A stretch of 64,000 bases of DNA. It comes from Amycolatopsis antarctica (GTDB lineage: Bacteria > Actinomycetota > Actinomycetes > Mycobacteriales > Pseudonocardiaceae). Position numbers and translations under genes: made by a program. Below the pieces are notes generated by a model. It was not told where the DNA came from, did not search any database, and saw nothing but the letters and a program-made list of their open reading frames with translations. Shown piece after piece: positions 27,799 through 36,106 of this stretch. The DNA is taken from contig NZ_NKYE01000019.1 of assembly GCF_002262875.1 (NCBI RefSeq), positions 62,001-126,000 on the forward strand, given 5' to 3'. Within the stretch, counting starts at the first letter, position 1, and each line of letters opens with the position of its first letter.

Positions 27799-28507
27799 CG
27801 TCGAGTCCGTCGGACGGGGCAGCGCTGCCGGCCAGCGCGGCGGCCGCGACCTGGGGCACCTCCGCGCAGCGCACCGGCGCGCCGTCGACGAGCAACGGCA
27901 GCCTGCTGTCCTCCGGGTACCCGGACGGCCCCGGCGGGGCAGCCCGGTAGACCAGCGGATCCGGCACGACCGTGCCGTCGTCCAGCGTCACCGTGCCGGA
28001 GTGCAGCCGGGCGAGGTCGTAGCGCACGCCACGGCCCTCGCAGGCGTCCAGCGTGGTCAACTGCTCGGCGGTCGCCAGCCACAGGCCGTGCCGTTCGACG
28101 ACACCGGGGGCCGCGACGATCGTCGCCGGACGCTGGCCGTCACGTTCCCGGAATCCAGCGGCCCACACGGCCGCGAGGTCCCGGCACTGCGCACGCAGCA
28201 CCACCACCGGGCCGGCCAGGCCCAGCGCGGACCGCAGCCAGGTGATCTTCGACGGGCACATGTTCGACCCGTACGCGAGCACCGGGTGGCGGCCGGCCAG
28301 CGGCGGTGCGCCCAGCGCGGTCAGCCAGTCGTCGAGCGGCTGCCCGGTACCGGACAGCCGCCACGACGGCAGCAGCGGATGCCCCGTCGCGTAGGCGTGG
28401 ACGTACGAGACGTCCGGCCGCGCGCCGGGGTACGGATCGGCGGGAAACGCCGTGTCCGGAAAGGAATCCGGGTCCGGCGGTGCCTGCGCGGGGGCCGTCC
28501 AGCTCAG
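27761..28507 (-). CDS. GGCT-like fold protein, start codon unresolved
   Basis: Reads as a coherent protein with the gamma-glutamylcyclotransferase-like motif VLAYGSNMCPSKITW and a later GRGVRYDLARLHSGTV. Only GTG 28282 (173 aa) is a standard start, but it would delete the Y-strand context. The frame stays open and protein-like upstream (SYVHAYATGHPLLPSWRLSG) to a CTG at 28507 that overlaps the mscR stop as CTGA (248 aa). No ATG, GTG or TTG exists in that extension. The 3' end overlaps the convergent flavoprotein gene by 38 bp. Confidence 0.72.
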   Translation of the reverse strand: MSWTAPAQAPPDPDSFPDTAFPADPYPGARPDVSYVHAYATGHPLLPSWRLSGTGQPLDDWLTALGAPPLAGRHPVLAYGSNMCPSKITWLRSALGLAGPVVVLRAQCRDLAAVWAAGFRERDGQRPATIVAAPGVVERHGLWLATAEQLTTLDACEGRGVRYDLARLHSGTVTLDDGTVVPDPLVYRAAPPGPSGYPEDSRLPLLVDGAPVRCAEVPQVAAAALAGSAAPSDGLDVTVAPSGSACRG

Positions 28508-29604
28508 TCGAACACCACCACGCTGCGCAGGACGTCACCGGTGTGCATGCGCTCGAACGCCTGCTCCACACCGCTGAGCTGGATCCGCTCGGTGACGAAT
28601 TTCTCCAGCGGCAGCCTGCCCTGCAGGTACAGGTCGACCAGCATCGGGAAGTCGCGCTCCGGCAGGCAGTCGCCGTACCAGGACGACTTCAGCGAACCGC
28701 CACGGCCGAAGAAGTCGATCAACGGCATGCCGTCGAGGGTCATGTCCGGGGTCGGCACCCCCACCAGCACGACGGTGCCCGCCAGGTCGCGGCTGTAGAA
28801 GGCCTGCTTCCAGGTCTCCGGACGGCCGACCGCGTCGATCACCACGTCGGCGCCGAACGAGTTCGTCAGCTCCTGGATGGCTTCGACCACCTCGTCCTGG
28901 CTCTTGCCCTTGGTGTTGAGCGTGTGCGTGGCACCGAAGTCCTTCGCCCACGCCAGTTTCCGGTCGTCCATGTCGACGGCGATGATCGTGCCCGCGCCTG
29001 CCAGCCGCGCACCCGCGATCGCCGCGTCGCCGACGCCGCCGCAGCCGATCACCGCGACGCTGTCGCCCCTGGACACGGCACCGGTGTTGATCGAGGCGCC
29101 GATCCCGGCCATCACGCCGCAGCCGAGCAGGCCGGCCACGGCGGGCTCGGCTGCCGGGTCGACCTTCGTGCACTGTCCACTGTGGACGAGTGTCTTCTCG
29201 ATGAAGGCACCGATGCCCAGCGCCGGGTTCAGCGGGGTGCCGTCGGCCAGCGTCATCGGCTGGGCGGCGTTGTGGGTGTCGAAGCAGTACCACGGTTTTC
29301 CGCGCTTACATGCCCGGCAGACGCCGCACACCGCACGCCAGTTCAGGATCACGTAGTCGCCGGGGGCGATGTCGGTGACCCCGGCGCCGACCTGCTCGAC
29401 GTACCCGGCGGCCTCGTGACCGAGCAGGAACGGGAACTTGTCCTCGATCCCGCCCTCCCGGTAGTGCAGGTCCGTGTGGCAGACGCCGCAGGCCTTGATC
29501 GACACCACGGCCTCGCCGGGGCCGGGATCGGGAACCACCACAGTCTCCAGCGAGACCGGCTCACCCTTCGCGCGGGCAACGACGCCCTGTACCTCTTGCG
29601 GCAT
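28504..29604 (-). CDS. mscR: S-(hydroxymethyl)mycothiol dehydrogenase / S-nitrosomycothiol reductase
   Basis: 366-aa zinc alcohol dehydrogenase that oxidises the formaldehyde-mycothiol adduct and reduces S-nitrosomycothiol. Catalytic zinc ligands are in CGVCHTDL and GHEAAGYV; the structural zinc cysteines are in CGVCRACKRGKPWYC. NAD binding is at VIGCGGVGDAAIAGA. Stretches such as LVHSGQCTKVDPAAEPAV and LKSSWYGDCLPERDFP match mycobacterial MscR (Rv2259) closely. It marks a mycothiol-producing host. Confidence 0.94.
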   Translation of the reverse strand: MPQEVQGVVARAKGEPVSLETVVVPDPGPGEAVVSIKACGVCHTDLHYREGGIEDKFPFLLGHEAAGYVEQVGAGVTDIAPGDYVILNWRAVCGVCRACKRGKPWYCFDTHNAAQPMTLADGTPLNPALGIGAFIEKTLVHSGQCTKVDPAAEPAVAGLLGCGVMAGIGASINTGAVSRGDSVAVIGCGGVGDAAIAGARLAGAGTIIAVDMDDRKLAWAKDFGATHTLNTKGKSQDEVVEAIQELTNSFGADVVIDAVGRPETWKQAFYSRDLAGTVVLVGVPTPDMTLDGMPLIDFFGRGGSLKSSWYGDCLPERDFPMLVDLYLQGRLPLEKFVTERIQLSGVEQAFERMHTGDVLRSVVVFD

Positions 29605-29695
29605 CAGCGAACACCTTCGTTTCTGCGTACGTGTGACTCTCAGCGGCCAGCTTGCCAGGGACATGCGCATATGGCGACACCGCGATGTGCCGTAT

Positions 29696-29724
29696 CGCGT
29701 TTTCACCGCGTCCGGAAAAACGCG
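29696..29724. other. Hairpin CGCGTTTT/AAAACGCG upstream of mscR
   Basis: 8-bp perfect inverted repeat with a 13-nt loop, about 92 nt upstream of the mscR ATG and immediately next to the strong terminator. It could be an operator of mscR or an extension of the terminator. Confidence 0.5.
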
Positions 29725-29725
29725 C

Positions 29726-29771
29726 GGTACAAGATGCCCGGCCACCGCGGTGGCCGGGCATCGCTTGTACC
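29726..29771 (-). terminator. Strong terminator after the C39-like peptidase gene
   Basis: A 46-nt hairpin: the inner 30 bp (29733-29762) is a perfect palindrome starting GATGCCCGGCCACC. The stem extends outward with GGTACAAG/CTTGTACC. It is located 13 nt past the peptidase stop. Confidence 0.88.
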
Positions 29772-29783
29772 GCCGGACGGGCG

Positions 29784-31037
29784 CTACGGCTCGATGATGT
29801 AGGCGATGCCGCCGGGACCGCTCGCCTCCGCGCCGTTCTCGTCGATCCGCTTCGTGCGCTGCCAGATCGTCTCGAACTGGGCCCGCGGATAGACGTTGCG
29901 CACGGCCTCGTTGCTCGACGAGGCCGGGTCGTTCGCGATCACGTCGCCGTTCTCGGTGAAGCCGACGACCACCATGATGTGGCCCGCGGTGCCGTAACCC
30001 GCCCCGTCCAGTTCGCTCTCCAGGAACGACTGGGAGGTGATCACCGGGACGCCCCTGTCGATGTAGGACTCCAGCTCGGTCAGCGAGTGCAGCCGGGTGA
30101 TGTGGCCCTTGAGTCCGTAGCGCGCCGCGTAGGCGGTGTTGAACGGCCAGTTGCCGGTGCCGTCGTAGGCGTGGTCGTAGGTGTAGCGGGCCGCGTGCGG
30201 GATCGTCCGGTCCACGTAGTCGCCGGGGATCCAGGAGAGTTCCTCCTCGCTCGGGCCCTTGCCCCAGAACTCCACCACCATCTGCGTCGAGGTGGGGCTG
30301 CACCACGCCTCACCGCCGCCGCCGTACTCCGGGTACTTGCCCGCGTGGATGTTCTGCGAGTGCCGCGGCACGGGCAGCTCCTTGCCGGTGGCCGGTCCCG
30401 GCGGGGACACCTGGACCTCCGAGCGGGCCGGGACCTGGGAGGTCATCGCACCCGCGGTGGTCAGCGTGGGCGTGACCTCGGTGCCGACCTCGCGGTAGAG
30501 GCTGACCCGGAGCTGGTACGAGCGCAGCGCGACACCGGGTTTCGCGGTGAGCGTGTCCACGCTGACGGCCGCGTTCGCGTCGTCCTGGCCGTCCACGCTG
30601 GTGCGCAGGACCTCGCCGTCACCGTCGGCCCACTGGCCGAGGATGTACCAGGAGGTGTCCGCACCGGCCGCCGTCTTCGCCTTCGCCTCGACCTGGATCC
30701 AGGTCTGCGGCGGCGTCGCGGCGTTCCAGGACGCGATCAGCTCGGAGGCGTCGAACCCCGGCTCGAAGCCGGGCGAGGTCCACTGGCCGTACTCGTACGT
30801 CCGTGTCGTGCCCAGTGCGGCCTCGGTGCGGTCGACGGTCCCGATGGGCGTGCCGATACGCACGCCTTCCGGGCCGGCGGTCACCCCGGCGAGTTCACCG
30901 GCGGAGAAGTCCGCCGAGGTCCACTGGTGGTAGTCGATCGACTCGTCCTCGGCCGCTGCCGCGCCGGTCGCCGGTGCCGTGATGGCGGCGGTCGCGGCGA
31001 CCACCGCCAGAGTCATCGCGCTGAGACGTCCCCGCAT
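29784..31037 (-). CDS. Secreted C39-family-like cysteine peptidase
   Basis: 417 aa with a Sec signal peptide (MRGRLSAMTLAVVAATAAITAP, cleavage after about AAA-AE). Residues 35-215 form a beta-rich accessory region. The C-terminal Peptidase_C39_2 domain (about 230-417) has the Cys nucleophile in GGEAWCSPTSTQMVVEFW, His in TAGHIMVVVGFTENGD and Asp in VIANDPASSSN. The peptide substrate is unknown, and it is probably extracellular. It is flanked by terminators on the downstream side. Confidence 0.9.
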   Translation of the reverse strand: MRGRLSAMTLAVVAATAAITAPATGAAAAEDESIDYHQWTSADFSAGELAGVTAGPEGVRIGTPIGTVDRTEAALGTTRTYEYGQWTSPGFEPGFDASELIASWNAATPPQTWIQVEAKAKTAAGADTSWYILGQWADGDGEVLRTSVDGQDDANAAVSVDTLTAKPGVALRSYQLRVSLYREVGTEVTPTLTTAGAMTSQVPARSEVQVSPPGPATGKELPVPRHSQNIHAGKYPEYGGGGEAWCSPTSTQMVVEFWGKGPSEEELSWIPGDYVDRTIPHAARYTYDHAYDGTGNWPFNTAYAARYGLKGHITRLHSLTELESYIDRGVPVITSQSFLESELDGAGYGTAGHIMVVVGFTENGDVIANDPASSSNEAVRNVYPRAQFETIWQRTKRIDENGAEASGPGGIAYIIEP

Positions 31038-31147
31038 GAAAGCTCCAACCCTCGCTCAACCGGCCGTCGTCGGAGCGCGCGGCCGTCAAGGATTTTCGCC
31101 GTTTCGGGTGGTCTTGTAAACAGTTTCCCGTCGCTCCGCTCGGCGGT

Positions 31148-31185
31148 GGCCGCGATTCCTCGCGCGGCCGTGCCCGCCGGCGGGC
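31148..31185 (-). terminator. Two adjacent short hairpins after the phosphoesterase-like gene
   Basis: GGCCGCG/CGCGGCC (31148-31169) and GCCCGCCGGCGGGC (31172-31185), 17-54 nt beyond the stop at 31202. Confidence 0.4.
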
Positions 31186-31201
31186 GTTGAGCAGCGGAAA
31201 C

Positions 31202-32947
31202 TCAGCGGCGCATGGCGGTGCCGACCGGGTTCGCCAGTACGAGCTCGGTGTTCCGGTCGGCGTCCACCCCGACCTGTCCGAGGTCCGCGTGGATGTCGTT
31301 GTACGACAGTTCGCGGTAGATCGAGGCGAGTCCGTCCGGTGTGGCGTCCTCGTAGGAGGCGGCGTACGGGGCGGCCGACTCGACCAGCGTGGTGAACAGC
31401 GAGAGCGTGCCGTCCGCGTTGTCGGCGATCTCGATGACGCGGGCGTGCTGCGGGAAGTCCACGTGCGAGGCCGTGTTGATCTCCCAGAATCCGCGTTCCG
31501 GCGAGGGCCCGGTGTGCGGCACGATCTCGTTGCGGTGCGTGTGCCCGTTGACCCAGGCCAGCACGTTGGGGAAGCGGGTGAGCAGATCGACGAAGGTGTC
31601 GCCGTTCAGCCGCGGCTCCAGCGGACGGCGGGAGTCCGGGAGGATGTTCGTCATCGTGCCGCTGGTGTGGTGGCTGAACAGGACGAACAGTTCGTCGGTG
31701 ACGTCCTGGGTGACCCGGTTCCCCCAGAAGTCGTAGTGGACGGAGCTGCCCGCCTTCAGTGTGCGCTCCACCCAGCCGAACTGGGCGAGTCCGATCGAAC
31801 CGTCCGCGAAACCGGCCAGGGTCGTCGTGTCCAGGCTGATGCCGGTGATGCCGGGGGCGACGCGGAAGGTGTAGTACACCTCGCGGCCGTCCGCGTTGTC
31901 CTCGGTGAAGCCGTGGCCGACCGGGCCCGGCCCGGTGTTCGCCGGGTCGAGGTGCGCGCGGACGAACTCGCCGGTGTCGAACGGGGCCCTGTTCTCGTCC
32001 GGTGTCACCTCGCGGATCAGCCCGGACTCGCCGAACAGCTCGCCGAGCGGGATGGCCGCGCCTGGAGTGTCCAATGTGGACGCCATGCGCCTTGCCGTGC
32101 TCTCGTCCTTGCCGATGACCTTCTTCGAGCCGGTGTACCAGTGCTCGATCCCGGGCAGGTTCGCCGGAAGCGTGCCGATCGGGGTGTTGTCATGGTTGCC
32201 GAAGGTGCAGAACCACGGGATGTCGAGGCCCGGCGAGGTGAACTGCGTGATCGCCGCGTCGAGCAGGCCGGGGATCTGCGGGAATCCCTTGGCGGTGTAG
32301 GCGTCGTCCAGCGGGGTACCGGGATTCCAGTACGTCGGGGATCCGGAGTCCTGCACGCCCTCGTACCGTGCCGGGTCGCCGGTGTTGGGGGTGAGGGTGC
32401 CGCCGTTGAGCAGGCCGAGGAACCAGCCGAGTTCGGCGAGTTCGTGGTTGTCGGTGTTGTCGCCGGTGGTCATCAGGAAGTCGAAGGGGCGTCCGGTGAA
32501 CGGTCCGCCGGGCAGGCTGTTGACCCGTCGCACGAGCGAGGTCGTCGCGACCGGTCCGAGTGTCTCTTGTGGACGGTGTGCGCCACTGGCGAACGGGTGC
32601 AGGTACTCGAACCGGGCCGGACTCTGCGTGTCGGTGATGTGCAGGTCGGTGAACTGGACGAAGGAGGCGAGCGGGACCCGGCGGTCGTCCCGGCCGTCCT
32701 TGCCGGGCACCAGATCCTGCCGTACGGCCAGCCCCCAGCCGGGCCCGGCGGCGAGCCGCGTGTACGCGGGCCCGTCGGTGACCGGCGCGGCCGCAGCTTC
32801 GAGCGTGGTGCCCGTCGCGCTGATCGCACGTTTCGCCGTTTCCCTCAGCGCGCGGTCGATCGCGCTCGCCGTCGGCGTGCACAGGAGCAGTCCGGCTCCG
32901 GCAGCTCCGGTGGCGGTGACGAAACCGCGCCTGGTCAGTCCGGCCAT
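31202..32947 (-). CDS. Secreted metallophosphoesterase, TIGR03767 family
   Basis: 581-aa calcineurin-like protein. A Tat-type signal is seen near the start (LTRRGFVTATGAAGAGLLLC). Metal ligands are at FTDLHITD, TTGDNTDN, FGNHDN, and late histidines in FSHHTSGT and VNGHTHRNEI. This is the motif set of the TIGR03767 actinobacterial phosphoesterases. ATG 32947 sits directly before the twin-arginine region; an in-frame start at 32989 is possible. The phosphorylated substrate is unknown. Confidence 0.9.
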   Translation of the reverse strand: MAGLTRRGFVTATGAAGAGLLLCTPTASAIDRALRETAKRAISATGTTLEAAAAPVTDGPAYTRLAAGPGWGLAVRQDLVPGKDGRDDRRVPLASFVQFTDLHITDTQSPARFEYLHPFASGAHRPQETLGPVATTSLVRRVNSLPGGPFTGRPFDFLMTTGDNTDNHELAELGWFLGLLNGGTLTPNTGDPARYEGVQDSGSPTYWNPGTPLDDAYTAKGFPQIPGLLDAAITQFTSPGLDIPWFCTFGNHDNTPIGTLPANLPGIEHWYTGSKKVIGKDESTARRMASTLDTPGAAIPLGELFGESGLIREVTPDENRAPFDTGEFVRAHLDPANTGPGPVGHGFTEDNADGREVYYTFRVAPGITGISLDTTTLAGFADGSIGLAQFGWVERTLKAGSSVHYDFWGNRVTQDVTDELFVLFSHHTSGTMTNILPDSRRPLEPRLNGDTFVDLLTRFPNVLAWVNGHTHRNEIVPHTGPSPERGFWEINTASHVDFPQHARVIEIADNADGTLSLFTTLVESAAPYAASYEDATPDGLASIYRELSYNDIHADLGQVGVDADRNTELVLANPVGTAMRR

Positions 32948-33261
32948 CTCGTTCCCCGTTCCGTCCGTCCGCCTGCTCGCCGATCGCACGATGCCGGACG
33001 AGGTTAGCGAGCGGATGAACGAACCGGAAGCAAAACGCGAAAACTAATCACGTTTGGGTGTACGCGCTACGCCACCCGCCGCTCCATGTCCACCCTTCCG
33101 CCCCCTGCCGCCGCAATATGTCGACGTATTGCGATACCTCGTGCACAAGGCATCGCAATACGTCGACGAATTGCGGCGGGGGTGACCGCAATATGTCGAC
33201 GTATTGCGGTCACCGCGCTTCGCGGGCGGGGGGCGGGCAGGTGGGGTGGGCGGGGTGGTGG
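32948..33261. other. Intergenic region with repeat locus 3, no gene seen
   Basis: 314 bp between two minus-strand genes. It contains the third palindromic repeat locus (33112-33208) and the promoter region of the phosphoesterase. The remainder is GC-rich without coding features. Confidence 0.6.
33112..33208. repeat. Intergenic palindromic repeat element, 3 copies (locus 3)
   Basis: Copies at 33112-33133, 33154-33175 and 33187-33208. The first pair uses the 20-nt spacer arrangement of locus 1 (42-nt pitch; spacer ATACCTCGTGCACAAGGCAT is itself nearly palindromic). The second pair uses the 11-nt spacer arrangement of locus 2 (33-nt pitch, ending GGTGAC). Confidence 0.93.
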
Positions 33262-34890
33262 TCAGAGTTCGGCGATGTCGAGCTTGCCCTCGGAGTGCGA
33301 GGCGCGCAGGCGCTTCTTGTCGAACTTGCCGACGCTGGTCTTGGGGACCTCCTCGACGAAGGCCCAGTTGTCCGGGAGCTGCCACTTCGCGACCTTGTCC
33401 GTCAGGTACTCGCGCAACTGTGCCGCGCTCGCGCTCTCGCCCTCCCGCAGTACGACGGCCACCAGCGGCCGCTCGTCCCACTTCTCGTCCGGCACGCCGA
33501 TCACCGCCGCCTCGGCGACGGCCGGGTGACCCATCACCTGGTTCTCCAGGTCCACCGAGGAAATCCACTCGCCGCCGGACTTGATCACGTCCTTGGCCCG
33601 GTCGGTCAGCGTCAGGAAGCCGTCCGGGGTGATCCGGCCGACGTCGCCGGTGCGCAGCCAGCCGTCGTGGAACTTCTCTGGATCGACGTCCTCGCCGCCG
33701 AAGTAGGAGGCCGCGATCCACGGCCCCCGCACCTCCAGTTCGCCGACGCCGACGTCGTCCCACGGCTTCTCCTCGCCGTTGTCGTCGATCAGCCGCGCGC
33801 GGACGTTCGCCGGGAACCGGCCCTGCGTGTAGCGGTACCGCCAGCGCTCGTCGCCGGTCGCGCTCGCCGGCGGGCGCGCCACGCTGCCCAGCGGCGAGGT
33901 CTCCGTCATGCCCCAGGCGTGCAGCACCGGGACGTCGTACTTCTCCTCGAAGGCGTGCATCAGCGACGGCGGCGCCGCCGAACCGCCGACCACCACCTCG
34001 CGGATGTGTGAGATGTCCTGCGGGTTGGCGTCGAGGTGCGCGAGCAGGCCCTGCCAGATCGTCGGCACCGCGGCGGCGAAGTTGGGCTTCTCGGCGGCCA
34101 GGATCTCGGCGATCGGGCCCGGCTGCAGGAACCGGTCCGGCATCACCAGCGACGCGCCGACCATCAGTGCCGCATAGGGCAGGCCCCAGGACATCGCGTG
34201 GAACATCGGCACGATCGCCAGTGCCTTGTCCGACTGCGACAGGTTCATCGAGTCGCTCATGCAGACCTGCATCGAGTGCAGCCAGATCGAGCGGTGTGAG
34301 TACGCGACCCCCTTGGGGTCACCCGTGGTGCCCGAGGTGTAACACATCGCCGCGGCGGAACGTTCGTCGATCTCCGGCCAGTCGAAGGTGTCCGGCTGGG
34401 CGGCCAGCAGCTCGGTGTACGAGTGCACCTGGACGCCCTCGGGGGCGTCCAGGGCGGCAGCGTCGCCGTTCGCCACGATCACGTGCCGGACGGTGCTCAT
34501 CTCCGGCAACTGCTTGGCCAGCAGCGGAACCAGCGTCCCGTCCACGATGATCGCGTGGTCCTCGGCGTGGTTCGCCACGAACACGAGCTGCTGCGGGAAC
34601 AACCGGATGTTCAGCGTGTGCAGCACGGCGCCCATCGCCGGGATCGCGAGATAGGCCTCGAGGTGCTCGGCGTTGTTCCACATGAAGGTGCCGACGCGCT
34701 GGTCGCCGGTGACCCCGAGTCCGCGCAGGGCGTTCGCCAGCCGGGCGGCGTTGCGTCCGACCTCGCCGTAGGTCGACCGCCGCGCGCCCTCACCCGTCCA
34801 GGTGGTGACCTCGCTGGCGGCGTGCACCGTGCTGCCGTGCTGCAGCAGGCGCGCCAACGTGAGTTGCCCGTCCTGCATCGTGCTCAACAT
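33262..34890 (-). CDS. Fatty-acyl-CoA ligase (AMP-forming, FadD type)
   Basis: 542-aa ANL-superfamily enzyme activating medium or long-chain fatty acids to CoA esters. The P-loop-like motif is CYTSGTTGDPKGVAYSHRS, followed by AWGMTETSPLG, the hinge region GWLRTGDVGRITPDGFLTLTDRAKDVIKSGG, and the C-terminal catalytic lysine in PKTSVGKFDKKRLR. The segment IRLFPQQLVFVANHAED is typical of medium-chain acyl-CoA synthetases. Chain length is not provable from sequence alone. Confidence 0.92.
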   Translation of the reverse strand: MLSTMQDGQLTLARLLQHGSTVHAASEVTTWTGEGARRSTYGEVGRNAARLANALRGLGVTGDQRVGTFMWNNAEHLEAYLAIPAMGAVLHTLNIRLFPQQLVFVANHAEDHAIIVDGTLVPLLAKQLPEMSTVRHVIVANGDAAALDAPEGVQVHSYTELLAAQPDTFDWPEIDERSAAAMCYTSGTTGDPKGVAYSHRSIWLHSMQVCMSDSMNLSQSDKALAIVPMFHAMSWGLPYAALMVGASLVMPDRFLQPGPIAEILAAEKPNFAAAVPTIWQGLLAHLDANPQDISHIREVVVGGSAAPPSLMHAFEEKYDVPVLHAWGMTETSPLGSVARPPASATGDERWRYRYTQGRFPANVRARLIDDNGEEKPWDDVGVGELEVRGPWIAASYFGGEDVDPEKFHDGWLRTGDVGRITPDGFLTLTDRAKDVIKSGGEWISSVDLENQVMGHPAVAEAAVIGVPDEKWDERPLVAVVLREGESASAAQLREYLTDKVAKWQLPDNWAFVEEVPKTSVGKFDKKRLRASHSEGKLDIAEL

Positions 34891-35200
34891 GGGGACCTCC
34901 GACGCTGTTCGTGTCGTTAACTGGCGATTACGCGCGACTCTAGGCCGAGCGAAGGAACCGGGCACGACCAATCGAGGCAACCGTTCGGTCACGGGTTCTC
35001 ACCGCGTTCACCAGGTACGGCGGGTTGCCAGCCGTGGCCCTACCGGGTAGTAAGTGCGTGTCGGTTCCACGGCAAAGTCCCAGGTGGCGTTTACTGGGCC
35101 GTGGTACGAGGCGGTCTGGCCAGCGCTTGCCGTTGCAAGCACTTTCGAGTCCGGACCGTCGCCGCTTCCAGCGGACACCTGAGAAGGAAGGACTAATACG
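34891..35200. other. Divergent intergenic region fadD-type gene / mihF
   Basis: 310 bp with no gene seen. It contains a GCTTGC-CGTT-GCAAGC dyad at 35125-35140 and the mihF ribosome site GAAGGAAGGA at about 35183-35192. Promoter boxes could not be fixed with confidence. Confidence 0.45.
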
Positions 35201-35512
35201 TTGGCTCTGCCTACGTTGACTCCGGAGCAGCGTGCGCAAGCCCTGGCCAAGGCGGCCGAGGCGCGTAAGGCCCGCTCGGAGCTGCTTGCGTCGATCAAGT
35301 CCGGTGAGCAGAGCATCGACAAGGTGCTCAGCAAAGCCAAGGAGGACAAGACCATCGGCAAGACCAAGGTGACGCAGCTGCTCAAGGCTGTACCTGGTCT
35401 GGGTGCGGTGAAGGTTGCCGCCCTCCTCGAGCAGGCCGGCATCGATCCGGACCGGCGCGCCGCCGGCCTCGGCGAGCGCCAGCGCGAAGCCCTGCTCGAC
35501 GCGTTGAAGTAA
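35201..35512 (+). CDS. mihF: Actinobacterial integration host factor (mIHF)
   Basis: 103-aa nucleoid-associated DNA-bending protein of the helix-two-turn-helix S13-like type. The family start MALPTLTPEQRAQALAKAAEARK is present, followed by IGKTKVTQLLKAVPGLGAVK and the C-terminal LGERQREALLDAL. It starts with TTG at 35201 behind a strong ribosome site. Unlike the usual genomic setting, gmk and rpoZ do not follow, so this may be a relocated or additional copy. Confidence 0.93.
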   Translation: MALPTLTPEQRAQALAKAAEARKARSELLASIKSGEQSIDKVLSKAKEDKTIGKTKVTQLLKAVPGLGAVKVAALLEQAGIDPDRRAAGLGERQREALLDALK

Positions 35513-35532
35513 CGTTTTCCCAGCTCACGTCT

Positions 35533-35573
35533 CGTGGGTGGAAGGCGCTGCCTGGCAGCGTGTTCCACCCACG
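35533..35573 (+). terminator. Terminator after mihF
   Basis: Outer arms CGTGGGTGGAA/TTCCACCCACG and inner arms CGCTGCC/GGCAGCG form a long two-part hairpin 20 nt after the stop. Confidence 0.82.
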
Positions 35574-36106
35574 GGCGCGTTCCGGGCCATCGCCGGCCTG
35601 TTCATCTGCCGGTGACACGGCGCTCGCCCGCGGTGGCCGGAATGTCCGCCGGTGGTGCTGCCGCCCGCGTGTCGCGTCCTCCGGTACGCCGATTCCGTGA
35701 TTTCGCACTCCGTCCCGTGTCGTCCGCCGGGCCGGCTGTCGCCGTGTGTGTCTGTCCGATGGCTCTTCCGTTCGCCACGATCGTGTGATTAACCTCGGGG
35801 TATGCGCTCGGTGGCGCGCTCGCCGCGCGGCCCCGTGGCCGATCCGGTCACCGCGTGTGCCGTCTCACCTTTTCGGGCAGCACGTGACAGCGCCATGAGG
35901 GAAGGCTAGCCTAACTCTCCGCGTATCCTGTCGAAAACGGCCGGGAGCGCAGGAGAGTCGGCGGAGGCCGACCGGACCCTCGGAGCGAAGATGACGCCCA
36001 CGCTGTTCCCGCCGGCCGTCCGCACGCCGGACGCGGGCCGCCCGTCCGCGGCGGGGCCTGCCTGCCGGGCGCGCACGGCGTGACGTCCGGGCCCGGGAAG
36101 ACGACG
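35574..36106. other. Intergenic region upstream of the DHB operon
   Basis: About 530 bp without a supported gene. It holds the iron box at 35901-35919 and otherwise shows no hairpin or ORF with actinobacterial codon bias. Confidence 0.5.
35901..35919. promoter_or_regulatory. DtxR/IdeR-type iron box upstream of DHB genes
   Basis: GAAGGCTAGCCTAACTCTC matches 12 of 19 positions of the iron-box consensus TTAGGTTAGCCTAACCTAA, with an intact core AGGCTAGCCTAAC. It lies about 190 bp before the first DHB gene, where iron-dependent repression of siderophore genes is expected. Confidence 0.65.

Noticed and set aside
28001..29802. Plus-strand open frames over mscR and the GGCT-like gene
   Set aside because: Antisense shadows of minus-strand genes with recognisable motifs.
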